Below, piece after piece: positions 7,401 through 12,644 of a stretch of DNA of 20,154 nucleotides. This DNA comes from a virus. The notes beneath the pieces are model-generated. The model was not told the DNA's origin and made no database searches. It saw only the letters and a list, made by a program, of their open reading frames with translations. Position 1 is the stretch's first letter; every line of letters starts with the position of its first letter. Location of the stretch: the IMG/VR virus record IMGVR_UViG_3300046010_001902, positions 1 through 20,154 of that record; one strand, written 5' to 3'. The position numbers and the translations under genes are program-made.

Positions 7401-8847
7401 AACCGCAGCAACTCAAAACTTTTCAACGGGGATGAGTGGTACTGATTTTAATATTTCAAGTACAACGGCAACGCATACTTTTAATATTCCATCCGCATCC
7501 GCAACGGCAAGAGGATTGCTTTCAAATACTGATTGGACAACATTTAACAATAAATACAATTTACCATCTTTAACAAGTGGCTCGGTGTTATTTAGCAATG
7601 GCTCAACTATCGCTCAAGACAATGCAAACTTCTTTTGGGATGATACTAATAATAGATTAGGTATAGGAACAACAAGTCCTAGTGGTATATTTCAAGCGGG
7701 AGTTGCAAATGCGGGAATTTATTTTGATGTAACAACTCAATATACTCCAAAAATAAAAGCAGCGGGAACAATTAGTGATTTGCAAATTGAATCAGTTGGT
7801 AGTGGTGGAAATATGATATTAGGTGCTCCGGGTGCTACTTCAGTAATGCAATTTTTTGTTAATGGAACTCTTGGCACAGGGGAAAGGATGCGTATTTTTT
7901 CGGATGGCAATGTGCTTATACAATCAGGTGGTACTTTTACCAATAATAACTATAAACTAGATGTTAATGGTACATTTATAGCAAGGGGCGCAGCTACCTT
8001 TACTAGTACAATTCAATCAACAGGTTTAACATTATTAGGACCAACAGGCGCGGGTACAGGTCCAACTTTAACTTGGGATAGAAGTGGTGGGTATGGTAGT
8101 TTTGCTGCAACTTATAAATACGAAAATACATATTATACAGGTGGAAGTACTTTAGAATTTCAAGGAGGAACATTGCCTGTATTTAGAATGGCAACTAATA
8201 ATGCTTATACAGTAGCACAAGTTCATTTTCTTAATTCTAACGTAGGTATAGGAACAAATAGTCCGACAGATTCTATCGGATACGGTAGAGCGTTAGATAT
8301 TCAATCAGCAACGGGCGCAGCACTTTATTTAAGAGATTCAGATGCTCCTACAACGCAGTATGGATTTATTGCTTATGATGGTAACGATAATGGGTTAAAA
8401 ATTAATAATGAAAATAGTTCTGGATTTATAAGATTTAATACGGCTGGCTCCGAAAGAATGCGTATTACAAGTGGGGGTGTATTACAAGTGGCAAATTCTA
8501 GTGGAACATTAGGCACAATAGTAGGTAGTGAAAGATTAAATGTAAACGGAGATGTTTATGCTTATGGTAAATATACAGGAACATCTTTTTTTGAATCAAG
8601 TGATATGCGAATCAAAACACTTATTGAAGATAACTACCAAACAAAAGGCATTGCATCAATAACCCCAAAACTTTACACTAAAAACGGAAAGGTTGAATTA
8701 GGTTATTATGCTCAAGATTTTGTTGGAATATTAGATAGTGCGGTTTCAAAAGGTAGTGATGATATGTTAAGCCTATCTTATCGTGAGGTGCATACTGCTA
8801 AAATATACGCTTTGGAACAAAGAATTAAAGAACTAGAAAACAAATAA
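4435..8847 (+). CDS. Tail fibre with internal repeats and S74 chaperone domain
   Basis: A 1470-residue fibre that should form a trimeric host-binding appendage. The N-terminus (SVFGRTGNIIAVDGDY) is followed by GTVTSV...SGxPI..AGTL blocks and by repeats listed separately. Residues about 390-528 form a globular block (NKGQAVYISGANGTNQLVSL ... FELQELHNVL) common in fibres. Five (S/N)TDWxxFN motifs recur. Near the C-terminus come 'LGIGTTSP' and 'VGIGTNSP' shaft motifs, and then SSDMRIK: S1389-D1390, with K1394, match the Ser-Asp autocleavage site of peptidase S74 intramolecular chaperones. The remaining 81 residues end in a coiled coil (AKIYALEQRIKELENK). In known members the chaperone trimerises the fibre and then cuts itself off. 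Codon use changes around 7600 toward AT-richer codons, suggesting an exchanged receptor-binding tip. Confidence 0.9.
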   Translation: MSTIITPSEEQINIVVNDEKISINVESGDVIVNVTENIVEVSTVNGGYPLPTTVYSVFGRTGNIIAVDGDYDLGELGDVTLVSSTNGDVLTYDGTKWINKAVTGTGTVTSVNMTVPVGLQVSGNPITVAGTLAVNFASGYSLPTTAKQTTWDAAYNDSIVSASVSGTTTKTLTLNQQDGGTITASWTDIDTNLVTSVNGYVGTVVLTTTDIAEGTRLYYTETRVSNNVDVAANTAARHSAVTIGTANGLSLASQVLSLALASASTTGALSSTDWVKFNTAYNDSIVSANVSGTTTKTLTLTQQDAGTITASWTDLAASGTVTSVAATVPAGLTISGSPIVSAGTLAFGLDTGYTIPLSTQLVPSGGTAGQLLTKNSATNYDTAWMDNYADWTEQLRDTVKAEVAINKGQAVYISGANGTNQLVSLASNTTEPLSSKTLGLAMQNLAINGIGAIITEGLLGGLNTSTATAGDPVWLGVSGNLIFGLANKPVAPAHLVYIGVVTRSNINNGEIYVKIQNGFELQELHNVLISSVANNEGLFYETATTLWKNKSIATVLGYTPISLTSLSGVSPLSYNNTTGAFSIAQATTSANGYLSSTDWNTFNGKQAALSGTGFVKISGTTISYDNSSYYLASNPNAYIALTGLSATAPLSYNNTTGGFTISQAGVSGDGYLSSTDWNTFNNKQASGSYITALSGEATASGPGSAAVTLSTSAVTGKILTGVNITGGSITATDSILVAFGKVQNQINGVLGGAIYQSVWNASTNSPTLTSSTGTKGYYYIVSVAGSTNLDGITDWKVGDWAIFNGATWDKVDNTDAVSSVNGYTGAVSLTTSDITEGSRLYYTEGRVSANTDVAANTAARHAAVTIGTANGLSLSTQALSLGLASTSATGALSSTDWNTFNLKQPALSGTGFVKISGSTISYDNSTYYLASNPTAYISLLALSSSATGLTYTNTTGVFSFTAGYSIPTNASQTQWDTAYSNRISTLNGLTAATQNFSTGMSGTDFNISSTTATHTFNIPSASATARGLLSNTDWTTFNNKYNLPSLTSGSVLFSNGSTIAQDNANFFWDDTNNRLGIGTTSPSGIFQAGVANAGIYFDVTTQYTPKIKAAGTISDLQIESVGSGGNMILGAPGATSVMQFFVNGTLGTGERMRIFSDGNVLIQSGGTFTNNNYKLDVNGTFIARGAATFTSTIQSTGLTLLGPTGAGTGPTLTWDRSGGYGSFAATYKYENTYYTGGSTLEFQGGTLPVFRMATNNAYTVAQVHFLNSNVGIGTNSPTDSIGYGRALDIQSATGAALYLRDSDAPTTQYGFIAYDGNDNGLKINNENSSGFIRFNTAGSERMRITSGGVLQVANSSGTLGTIVGSERLNVNGDVYAYGKYTGTSFFESSDMRIKTLIEDNYQTKGIASITPKLYTKNGKVELGYYAQDFVGILDSAVSKGSDDMLSLSYREVHTAKIYALEQRIKELENK
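4894..4998 (+). repeat. Tail-fibre repeat C, copy 1 (105 bp)
   Basis: Encodes AYNDSIVSASVSGTTTKTLT and following residues to ITASWTD. It matches 5272-5376 without indels, with only a few amino-acid differences (S/N, N/T, G/A). Many third-position differences separate the copies, so the duplication is not recent or the copies evolve under protein-level constraint. Confidence 0.85.
5062..5256 (+). repeat. Tail-fibre repeat A, copy 1 (195 bp)
   Basis: Encodes fibre residues 210-274, from DIAEGTRLYYTETRVS through VAANTAARH to GALSSTDW. The second copy is at 6931-7125 and has identical length. The 'I-x-E-G-x-x-L-Y-Y-T-x-x-R' motif is widespread in phage tail fibres. Confidence 0.85.
5272..5376 (+). 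repeat. Tail-fibre repeat C, copy 2 (105 bp)
   Basis: Encodes AYNDSIVSANVSGTTTKTLT and following residues to ITASWTD; second copy of 4894-4998. Confidence 0.85.
6217..6351 (+). repeat. Tail-fibre repeat B, copy 1 (135 bp)
   Basis: Encodes STDWNTFNGKQAALSGTGFV and the following segment to ASNPNAYI. Matches 7111-7245 with no length change. Confidence 0.85.
6931..7125 (+). repeat. Tail-fibre repeat A, copy 2 (195 bp)
   Basis: Encodes fibre residues 833-897, from DITEGSRLYYTEGRVS to GALSSTDW. It overlaps the start of repeat B copy 2, so in this copy A and B are fused end to end; in the first half of the gene they are far apart. Confidence 0.85.
7111..7245 (+). repeat. Tail-fibre repeat B, copy 2 (135 bp)
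   Basis: Encodes STDWNTFNLKQPALSGTGFV and the following segment to ASNPTAYI; second copy of 6217-6351. Confidence 0.85.
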
Positions 8848-8848
8848 T

Positions 8849-9319
8849 ATGGCTACAACTTGGGATGGTACGGCTACAAATCAAGGCATAACTAGAACGG
8901 CAATGAATAACTTTTGGGCTAGTAATACCAATAGTAATTATCCTTGGTGTGATGGTTGTACATTACCGGCTAATTCACTTCAATTAATTACAAAGGCTTA
9001 TTTTTTAGCCAATTATTATTATGCCGGACCGGGCAATTATTTAATAAATACCGCAAAAGCAAGTTTACAAGTTTTGGTTAAAAGTGATATAGGGATACAA
9101 ATAAATTTATATACTATTGTTCCAAGTCCTGTATTCGTTGCTACTGTTTATTTAAATTCAACTTTAACATTGGCTTATACAAATGCCGCACAAACAACAT
9201 TATATAACGGATTAGGAATTGAAAGGTTTACCGATAGTATATTACAACAATGTCCTTTTGCAGAAATAACTATCAGTACAGTAGGTGTGGTTACTAATAT
9301 AAATTTTAACTATTGTTAA
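8849..9319 (+). CDS. Orphan protein after the tail fibre, possible receptor-binding accessory
   Basis: A 156-residue protein I do not recognise, beginning MATTWDGTATNQGITRTAMN one base after the fibre stop. The first third has aromatic residues and a CDGC pair (C34, C37); the rest is beta-rich (IGIQINLYTIV, VFVATVYLNSTLTLAY) with two further cysteines, one being the final residue (NFNYC). There is no signal peptide or membrane segment. Its codon use is AT-rich like the tip-coding end of the fibre, unlike the middle of the fibre, so fibre tip and this gene may have been acquired together. A fibre-tip adhesin or assembly helper is a guess from position. Confidence 0.55.
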   Translation: MATTWDGTATNQGITRTAMNNFWASNTNSNYPWCDGCTLPANSLQLITKAYFLANYYYAGPGNYLINTAKASLQVLVKSDIGIQINLYTIVPSPVFVATVYLNSTLTLAYTNAAQTTLYNGLGIERFTDSILQQCPFAEITISTVGVVTNINFNYC

Positions 9320-9334
9320 AAAATAATATATTTG
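9304..9334 (+). promoter_or_regulatory. Bacteroidota-type promoter for the lysis unit
   Basis: TTTT (9304-9307), a 19-nt spacer and TATATTTG (9327-9334), a full match to the -7 consensus TAnnTTTG known from Bacteroidota. It lies across the end of the 8849-9319 gene and the short gap before the ATG at 9351, predicting a leader of roughly 10 nt. It differs from the three early promoters in its spacer sequence. Confidence 0.6.
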
Positions 9335-9350
9335 CTAAAATTATAATTTT

Positions 9351-9740
9351 ATGAAGTATTCAAATTTATTAAACCTAGTCGCACAAATGGAGGCGATCAT
9401 AGGTAACCAGGAAACAAAAGTACAAAAGAAACTATTTAAAATCTTTGAAAAGCTTAAGCCTAGTTATGAAGCGTATCAATCAAAAAAGGATGAATTACGA
9501 CTTGATAATGCAAGTGCTAATGACAAAGGGATTTTAAATGTAACGGAAAAAGGTGATTATCAATTTACAAAGGAAGGCATTAAAAAGCTTACGAGCGACA
9601 TTAAAGCCCTAAATGATGAAGAGTTTGCATTTGAGAAGATTAACATCGTTAATCCTCAAGGGCTTGAAAACTTCATTTTCCTTGAAGATTGGACCAATGG
9701 AATCGAATTTATTAAACAAGATGAAGAGGAAGAACTTTAA
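9351..9740 (+). CDS. Small helical phage protein (DUF1617-like pattern)
   Basis: A 129-residue acidic protein. The N-terminal half is helical (LLNLVAQMEAIIGNQETKVQ ... KLKPSYEAYQSKKDELRLDN), followed by 'KGDYQFTKEGIKKLTSDIKA' and a highly acidic end (KQDEEEEL). The layout, with a charged helical N-terminus, a segment like 'd..G.........y.fT.e....l...i..L' and a short beta tail, recalls DUF1617 proteins found near phage tail genes; the family match is tentative and no function is established. It is the first gene after the promoter at 9304-9334 and is followed 3 nt later by the small membrane protein gene. Confidence 0.6.
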   Translation: MKYSNLLNLVAQMEAIIGNQETKVQKKLFKIFEKLKPSYEAYQSKKDELRLDNASANDKGILNVTEKGDYQFTKEGIKKLTSDIKALNDEEFAFEKINIVNPQGLENFIFLEDWTNGIEFIKQDEEEEL

Positions 9741-9743
9741 GAC

Positions 9744-9914
9744 ATGACACAGGATAGCAGCCACGCCCTAATTAACACAACGGTATCAATTACCGCAGCA
9801 AGTATCACAATCACTCAAGTGCAACCATTGGTCACAATGGTAGCGGGCTTGGTTGCTATCATTTCGGGTATTTTAGCAATCGTATATTATATTAAGCAAA
9901 TCCGAAAGTTATAA
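9744..9914 (+). CDS. 56-residue single-span membrane protein, holin candidate
   Basis: Encodes MTQDSSHALINTTVSITAAS, then a hydrophobic span at about residues 30-50 (TMVAGLVAIISGILAIVYYI) and a basic end KQIRKL. The short polar N-terminus with one hydrophobic segment and a positive C-terminus fits class III-like holins or small holin-associated proteins. The gene starts 3 nt after the previous stop and its TAA overlaps the next ATG (TAATG), so it is a real member of the operon despite its size. Holin function is inferred from size, topology and the endolysin downstream. Confidence 0.7.
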   Translation: MTQDSSHALINTTVSITAASITITQVQPLVTMVAGLVAIISGILAIVYYIKQIRKL

Positions 9915-10441
9915 TGAGGAATCTTATAGTAATTATTTTAATAGCGGTAGTCATTTTTTTATTGATGACAAAGCCTACTTATACTAAAAATGAAATAGTA
10001 TTAAAAACTGATACAATTTTTAATATTAAGACATTGACTAAATATAAAAAAGGCGATTCAATTCCTTATAAAGTAATTTTACAAGATTCAATTTATATCC
10101 CAATATACGACACAATTCGTATAATTAACGACTATTCGCAGATAAAAGAGTATAATGATACAATACGGATGGATTCAAATACATTCTATATCCATGACAC
10201 AATTACAAAAAATAAGATAATAGGAAGGGGATTTGAAGCAACACTACGAGAAAAAACTATATATATAACAAAGACTATTAAGCCAAAAACGGAATTGTTA
10301 ATAGGAGGCGAATTAAGGAACTTTAATAATGTTTTAGGTGCTAGTATAGGAATAGGGTTAAAAGTGCCAAATAAGGGGCTTATGTTGCTTAATTATGGTA
10401 CTCAAGGTTATTCAGTAGGATTTTATAAAAAATTGTTTTAA
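9914..10441 (+). CDS. Membrane-anchored protein of the lysis cassette, unknown function
   Basis: A 175-residue protein with an N-terminal hydrophobic anchor (LIVIILIAVVIFLLM, residues 4-18) and no lipobox, followed by a beta-rich lysine/threonine-rich exported part containing three 'DTI' repeats (KTDTIFN, YDTIRI, HDTITKN), a pattern common in Bacteroidota phage and transposon envelope proteins. The C-terminal 50 residues (LLIGGELRNFNNVLGASIGI ... YSVGFYKKLF) alternate like outer-membrane beta strands ending in an aromatic. It could bridge inner and outer membranes like a unimolecular spanin, but this is inference. It is translationally coupled (TAATG) to the holin candidate. Confidence 0.6.
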   Translation: MRNLIVIILIAVVIFLLMTKPTYTKNEIVLKTDTIFNIKTLTKYKKGDSIPYKVILQDSIYIPIYDTIRIINDYSQIKEYNDTIRMDSNTFYIHDTITKNKIIGRGFEATLREKTIYITKTIKPKTELLIGGELRNFNNVLGASIGIGLKVPNKGLMLLNYGTQGYSVGFYKKLF

Positions 10442-10444
10442 AAT

Positions 10445-10711
10445 ATGATACCGATTAAATTTAAAGAGTTTGCCTCCAACCCTGTTGTTGGAACATTGTT
10501 TGTGGTTTTAATAGCTATTGGCTATTTATACATTGATGTACGATCTACCTTCCAGGGCCAAGCTAAAAACCAAGATGTAAAGATTGAGAAATTAGAGACA
10601 AGACTTGATGTGGTTACAAATGCATTACGCAGATGTGATTCAAGCTTGGCGGCCGCAAGTACCAAACTTTCTACTTTGGAGCAATTAGGTAAAATTCAAA
10701 AAATAAACTAA
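10445..10711 (+). CDS. Candidate inner-membrane spanin (Rz-like)
   Basis: An 88-residue protein: short N-terminus, one membrane span (residues about 14-30, VVGTLFVVLIAIGYLYI), then a periplasmic-type coiled coil (KNQDVKIEKLETRLDVVTNA ... STKLSTLEQLGKIQ). This is the topology of Rz-type i-spanins, which join with an outer-membrane lipoprotein to fuse the membranes in the last lysis step. The next gene, overlapping by one base (TAATG), encodes a small exported coiled-coil protein with a lipobox-like cysteine, which would be the partner. There is no direct sequence match to known spanins. Confidence 0.6.
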   Translation: MIPIKFKEFASNPVVGTLFVVLIAIGYLYIDVRSTFQGQAKNQDVKIEKLETRLDVVTNALRRCDSSLAAASTKLSTLEQLGKIQKIN

Positions 10712-11034
10712 TGAAATATTTATTTATTTTATTCTTATTTGGTTGCGGGGTGCAAGCTCAAAAGGTTGACAAGGATATTGAGTTTGAGGAGTTAATGAAG
10801 CAAGTGGATGCAACCAATGCAAAATCTGCAACAGTTGTTGCAAATGCAACTAAAAAGGAAAAGCAATTAGTTGCAAATGCAGTTGCAACCATTACCCAAA
10901 TGAGAAGCGAAATTAGTGACCTTAAAAACGGAATTGTACAAATAAGAATTGACACTATTTTTATCCATGATACAGTCCTAATAAAAGAAAAAAAGAATTT
11001 TTGGGGTAAGACTAAAACCGATACAACTAATTAA
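10711..11034 (+). CDS. Exported coiled-coil protein, candidate outer-membrane spanin
   Basis: A 107-residue protein with a signal sequence (MKYLFILFLFGCGVQAQK). L9-F10-G11-C12 resembles a lipobox though F at -2 is unusual; alternatively signal peptidase I would cut after VQA. The body is a long amphipathic helix rich in alanine (ATVVANATKKEKQLVANAVA) and then IDTIFIHDTVL and a basic KNFWGKTKT tail of a type common in Bacteroidota mobile-element proteins. If lipidated it would be the partner of the upstream coiled-coil membrane protein. If cleaved by signal peptidase I it would be a soluble periplasmic protein, and the spanin reading fails. Confidence 0.6.
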   Translation: MKYLFILFLFGCGVQAQKVDKDIEFEELMKQVDATNAKSATVVANATKKEKQLVANAVATITQMRSEISDLKNGIVQIRIDTIFIHDTVLIKEKKNFWGKTKTDTTN

Positions 11035-11035
11035 G

Positions 11036-11248
11036 ATGAAGCAATTTTTTACCGAAGATAACGGAAGGTTATCTATGAAGCGTTTATGTGGTTTGATGTG
11101 CGTTGTAGCGTTATGCATTACAATGTATCATAACTCATTTAGCGAATTAAGTAAAGCACCAAGTGAGGCATTAGTGTACGCAGTTGCAACATTGGCATTT
11201 GGATGCCTAGGATTAACAACCGCAGAGAAAATATTCAAAAAAGATTAA
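11036..11248 (+). CDS. Two-span small membrane protein, holin candidate
   Basis: A 70-residue protein with two hydrophobic segments (about residues 17-32, CGLMCVVALCITMYHN, and 45-63, ALVYAVATLAFGCLGLTTA), a charged N-terminus (TEDNGRLSMKR) and a basic end (EKIFKKD). Proteins with the opening 'FFTEDNGRLSMKRLCG' are frequent directly before endolysin genes in Bacteroidota phages. Two spans and a location 1 nt before the endolysin gene fit a class II holin. With the 56-residue protein upstream this gives two holin candidates in one cassette; one may be an antiholin. Confidence 0.7.
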   Translation: MKQFFTEDNGRLSMKRLCGLMCVVALCITMYHNSFSELSKAPSEALVYAVATLAFGCLGLTTAEKIFKKD

Positions 11249-11249
11249 T

Positions 11250-11720
11250 ATGAAAATATCCGAACATTTAGATTTAAGCGAAGTAATCCGAAGTGAAACC
11301 GCAAAGAGACATGGCATCTCAAATATGCCAATTGATGCGCATATTGAAAACTTTAAATTATTAGCTGAAAATGTATTTGAAAAGATAAGGAATCATTTCC
11401 GTTGCCCTATTCATATTAGTTCCGGATATAGATCAAAGGAACTTAATGCTTGCACACCTGGGGCATCACCCACCTCTCAACATAGCACAGGCGAAGCAAT
11501 CGACATTGACATGGATGGGAGTGCAAACGGCGTTACCAACACAATGGTATTTAATTACATTAAGGATAATTTAGAATTTGACCAATTGATTTGGGAATTT
11601 GGAACAAGTGCAAATCCGGATTGGGTTCATGTATCTTATGAAAGTACCGGTAAGCAAAGAAAACAAATCTTAAAAGCTACAAGAGTAAACGGCAAAGCTC
11701 ATTACCAAACATATAAGTAA
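11250..11720 (+). CDS. Endolysin, peptidase M15 family
   Basis: A 156-residue zinc peptidase that should cut peptidoglycan stem peptides to release progeny. SQH78STGEAID85ID carries the M15 signature SxHxxGxAxD; W125-V-H127 supplies the third zinc ligand and E116 (IWEFG) is a candidate catalytic residue. The upstream SSGYRS segment (57-62) is also typical. There is no signal peptide, as expected for a holin-dependent endolysin. The gene is the last of the plus-strand late operon, 1 nt after the two-span holin candidate. Whether it is an L-Ala-D-Glu endopeptidase or a D,D-carboxypeptidase cannot be told from the motif. Confidence 0.9.
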   Translation: MKISEHLDLSEVIRSETAKRHGISNMPIDAHIENFKLLAENVFEKIRNHFRCPIHISSGYRSKELNACTPGASPTSQHSTGEAIDIDMDGSANGVTNTMVFNYIKDNLEFDQLIWEFGTSANPDWVHVSYESTGKQRKQILKATRVNGKAHYQTYK

Positions 11721-11760
11721 AAAAGAACGGCCCTCAAAGACATCAAGTCTTGAGAGCCGT
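11718..11760 (-). terminator. Terminator ending the minus-strand early operon
   Basis: ACGGC (11727-11731), CTCAA (11733-11737) and GAC (11739-11741) pair with GTC (11747-11749), TTGAG (11750-11754) and GCCGT (11756-11760), with one mismatch and one bulge, around loop ATCAA. On the minus strand the stem is followed by TTCTTTTTT, so it terminates transcripts from the DnaA-domain side. Read on the plus strand it has no T tract after the stem, so it would stop the lysis operon poorly, although the convergent position may suffice. Confidence 0.75.
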
Positions 11761-11786
11761 GTTAGTAGATGGGGGAACGAAATATG

Positions 11787-12137
11787 TTATAGCTTCATAA
11801 TCAATTTTTGATATTCCTCTTTAAAATCACAATCCGTTTCAAGCATGTTGCTTGTTGATTTAATGGCATTGATTACCGTTGTGTGATCACGATTAAAAAC
11901 AATTCCTATCTCTTTTAATGTTAAAAGTGTATTTGATTTTAAAATATGCATTGTTAATAATCTAGGTATTACAATAGGACCTTTTCTAGTTTTTGATTTT
12001 ATTTGATCTACTGAAATATTATATTGTTCGCAAGTATTTGCGATAACTGTATCAATATACTGCAATACTTTCTTTTTTGGCATTGTCTTAAAGCCAATCT
12101 TTGCTTTCTTAATTCCCGGTATTATCATGTAGTTCAT
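11787..12137 (-). CDS. Orphan DnaA domain IV (origin-binding) protein
   Basis: A 116-residue protein whose C-terminal 80 residues match the DNA-binding domain of the bacterial initiator DnaA: SKTRKGPIVIPRLLTMHIL, LTLKEIGIVFNRDHTTVINA. The RDHTTV motif (residues 83-88) is the DnaA signature that contacts DnaA boxes. The AAA+ domain and domains I-II are absent; residues 1-25 are only a basic stretch (GIKKAKIGFKTMPKKK). It is the last gene of the minus-strand operon. It could mark a phage origin, recruit host DnaA/DnaB, or compete for host DnaA boxes; which one is unknown. The start could also be the ATG three codons in (12128). It overlaps the preceding gene by 29 bp. Confidence 0.85.
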   Translation of the reverse strand: MNYMIIPGIKKAKIGFKTMPKKKVLQYIDTVIANTCEQYNISVDQIKSKTRKGPIVIPRLLTMHILKSNTLLTLKEIGIVFNRDHTTVINAIKSTSNMLETDCDFKEEYQKLIMKL

Positions 12138-12306
12138 TTTTGTTTATTTTAATCTCATCGAATATCCCAAAGGACTCCGCTTTTTTTATATGTCTTTTAA
12201 ATGTATGAAATGACATCTCATCATTTTGTAGTAAATGGGTAAGCTTACCCACCAGGTCAATTTTCTCAATAATTGTTAACTCAATCCATTCTTTGTGGTT
12301 TGGCAT
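12109..12306 (-). CDS. Hypothetical 65-residue protein
   Basis: Not recognised. It begins MPNHKEWIELTIIEKIDLVG and is mainly helical and charged (LLQNDEMSFHTFKRHIKKAE), without membrane spans. The sequence IELTIIEKIDLVGKL followed by SFHTFKRHIKKAESFGIFD looks like a small helical regulator or adaptor, but no fold can be assigned. It overlaps the 42-residue membrane protein gene by 26 bp upstream and the DnaA-domain gene by 29 bp downstream, so all three are probably translated from one message. Unusually for this region a GGAG directly abuts the ATG. Confidence 0.6.
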   Translation of the reverse strand: MPNHKEWIELTIIEKIDLVGKLTHLLQNDEMSFHTFKRHIKKAESFGIFDEIKINKNELHDNTGN

Positions 12307-12409
12307 CTCCTTTGATTTTATAGATGAAAAATAATGTTACATATAGCAAGCACGCTAATGGCACCGCCAATAAGAAAAACTTTAATAGTGATAATATTGC
12401 TCGGATCAT
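12281..12409 (-). CDS. 42-residue single-span membrane protein
   Basis: Encodes MIRAILSLLKFFLLAVPLAC, then LLYVTLFFIYKIKGDAKPQR and MD. One long hydrophobic span (about residues 4-31) with basic residues at both ends; no function known. The ATG overlaps the TGA of the preceding gene as ATGA, and the end overlaps the next gene by 26 bp, so it fits the operon tiling exactly. Small early membrane proteins in phages often act on host envelope functions or superinfection exclusion, but nothing in this sequence shows which. Confidence 0.6.
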   Translation of the reverse strand: MIRAILSLLKFFLLAVPLACLLYVTLFFIYKIKGDAKPQRMD

Positions 12410-12642
12410 GGTTGATAATTTTTATTAAAATAATCTTGTTGATCTTGATATTCTAAAATATTACCATCCCTTTCGCGGTTCCAAACATTTAGTTCACCAT
12501 CAATAAATGCATTTTTTACATCTTTTGCTGATTTACTTAAATACTTATCTTCAATAAGTTTGGCCAATTGTTCCGGAAGGAATGTGATTGTGTTGGTAGT
12601 TTTTACATACTCCAACAACTCTTGCATTGCAGTTTTTTTCAT
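12406..12642 (-). CDS. Hypothetical 78-residue early protein
   Basis: Begins MKKTAMQELLEYVKTTNTIT. The arrangement of a short N-terminal helix, a second helix with 'KLIEDKYLSKSAKDVKNAF' and a 'DGE..' turn followed by a tyrosine/asparagine-rich end (YFNKNYQP) is one I see often in small early proteins of Bacteroidota phages, with no known function. It is hydrophilic and has no nuclease or metal motif. It starts 2 nt after the stop of the 28-residue peptide gene and ends in an ATGA overlap with the 42-residue one. Confidence 0.65.
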   Translation of the reverse strand: MKKTAMQELLEYVKTTNTITFLPEQLAKLIEDKYLSKSAKDVKNAFIDGELNVWNRERDGNILEYQDQQDYFNKNYQP

Positions 12643-12644
12643 GA

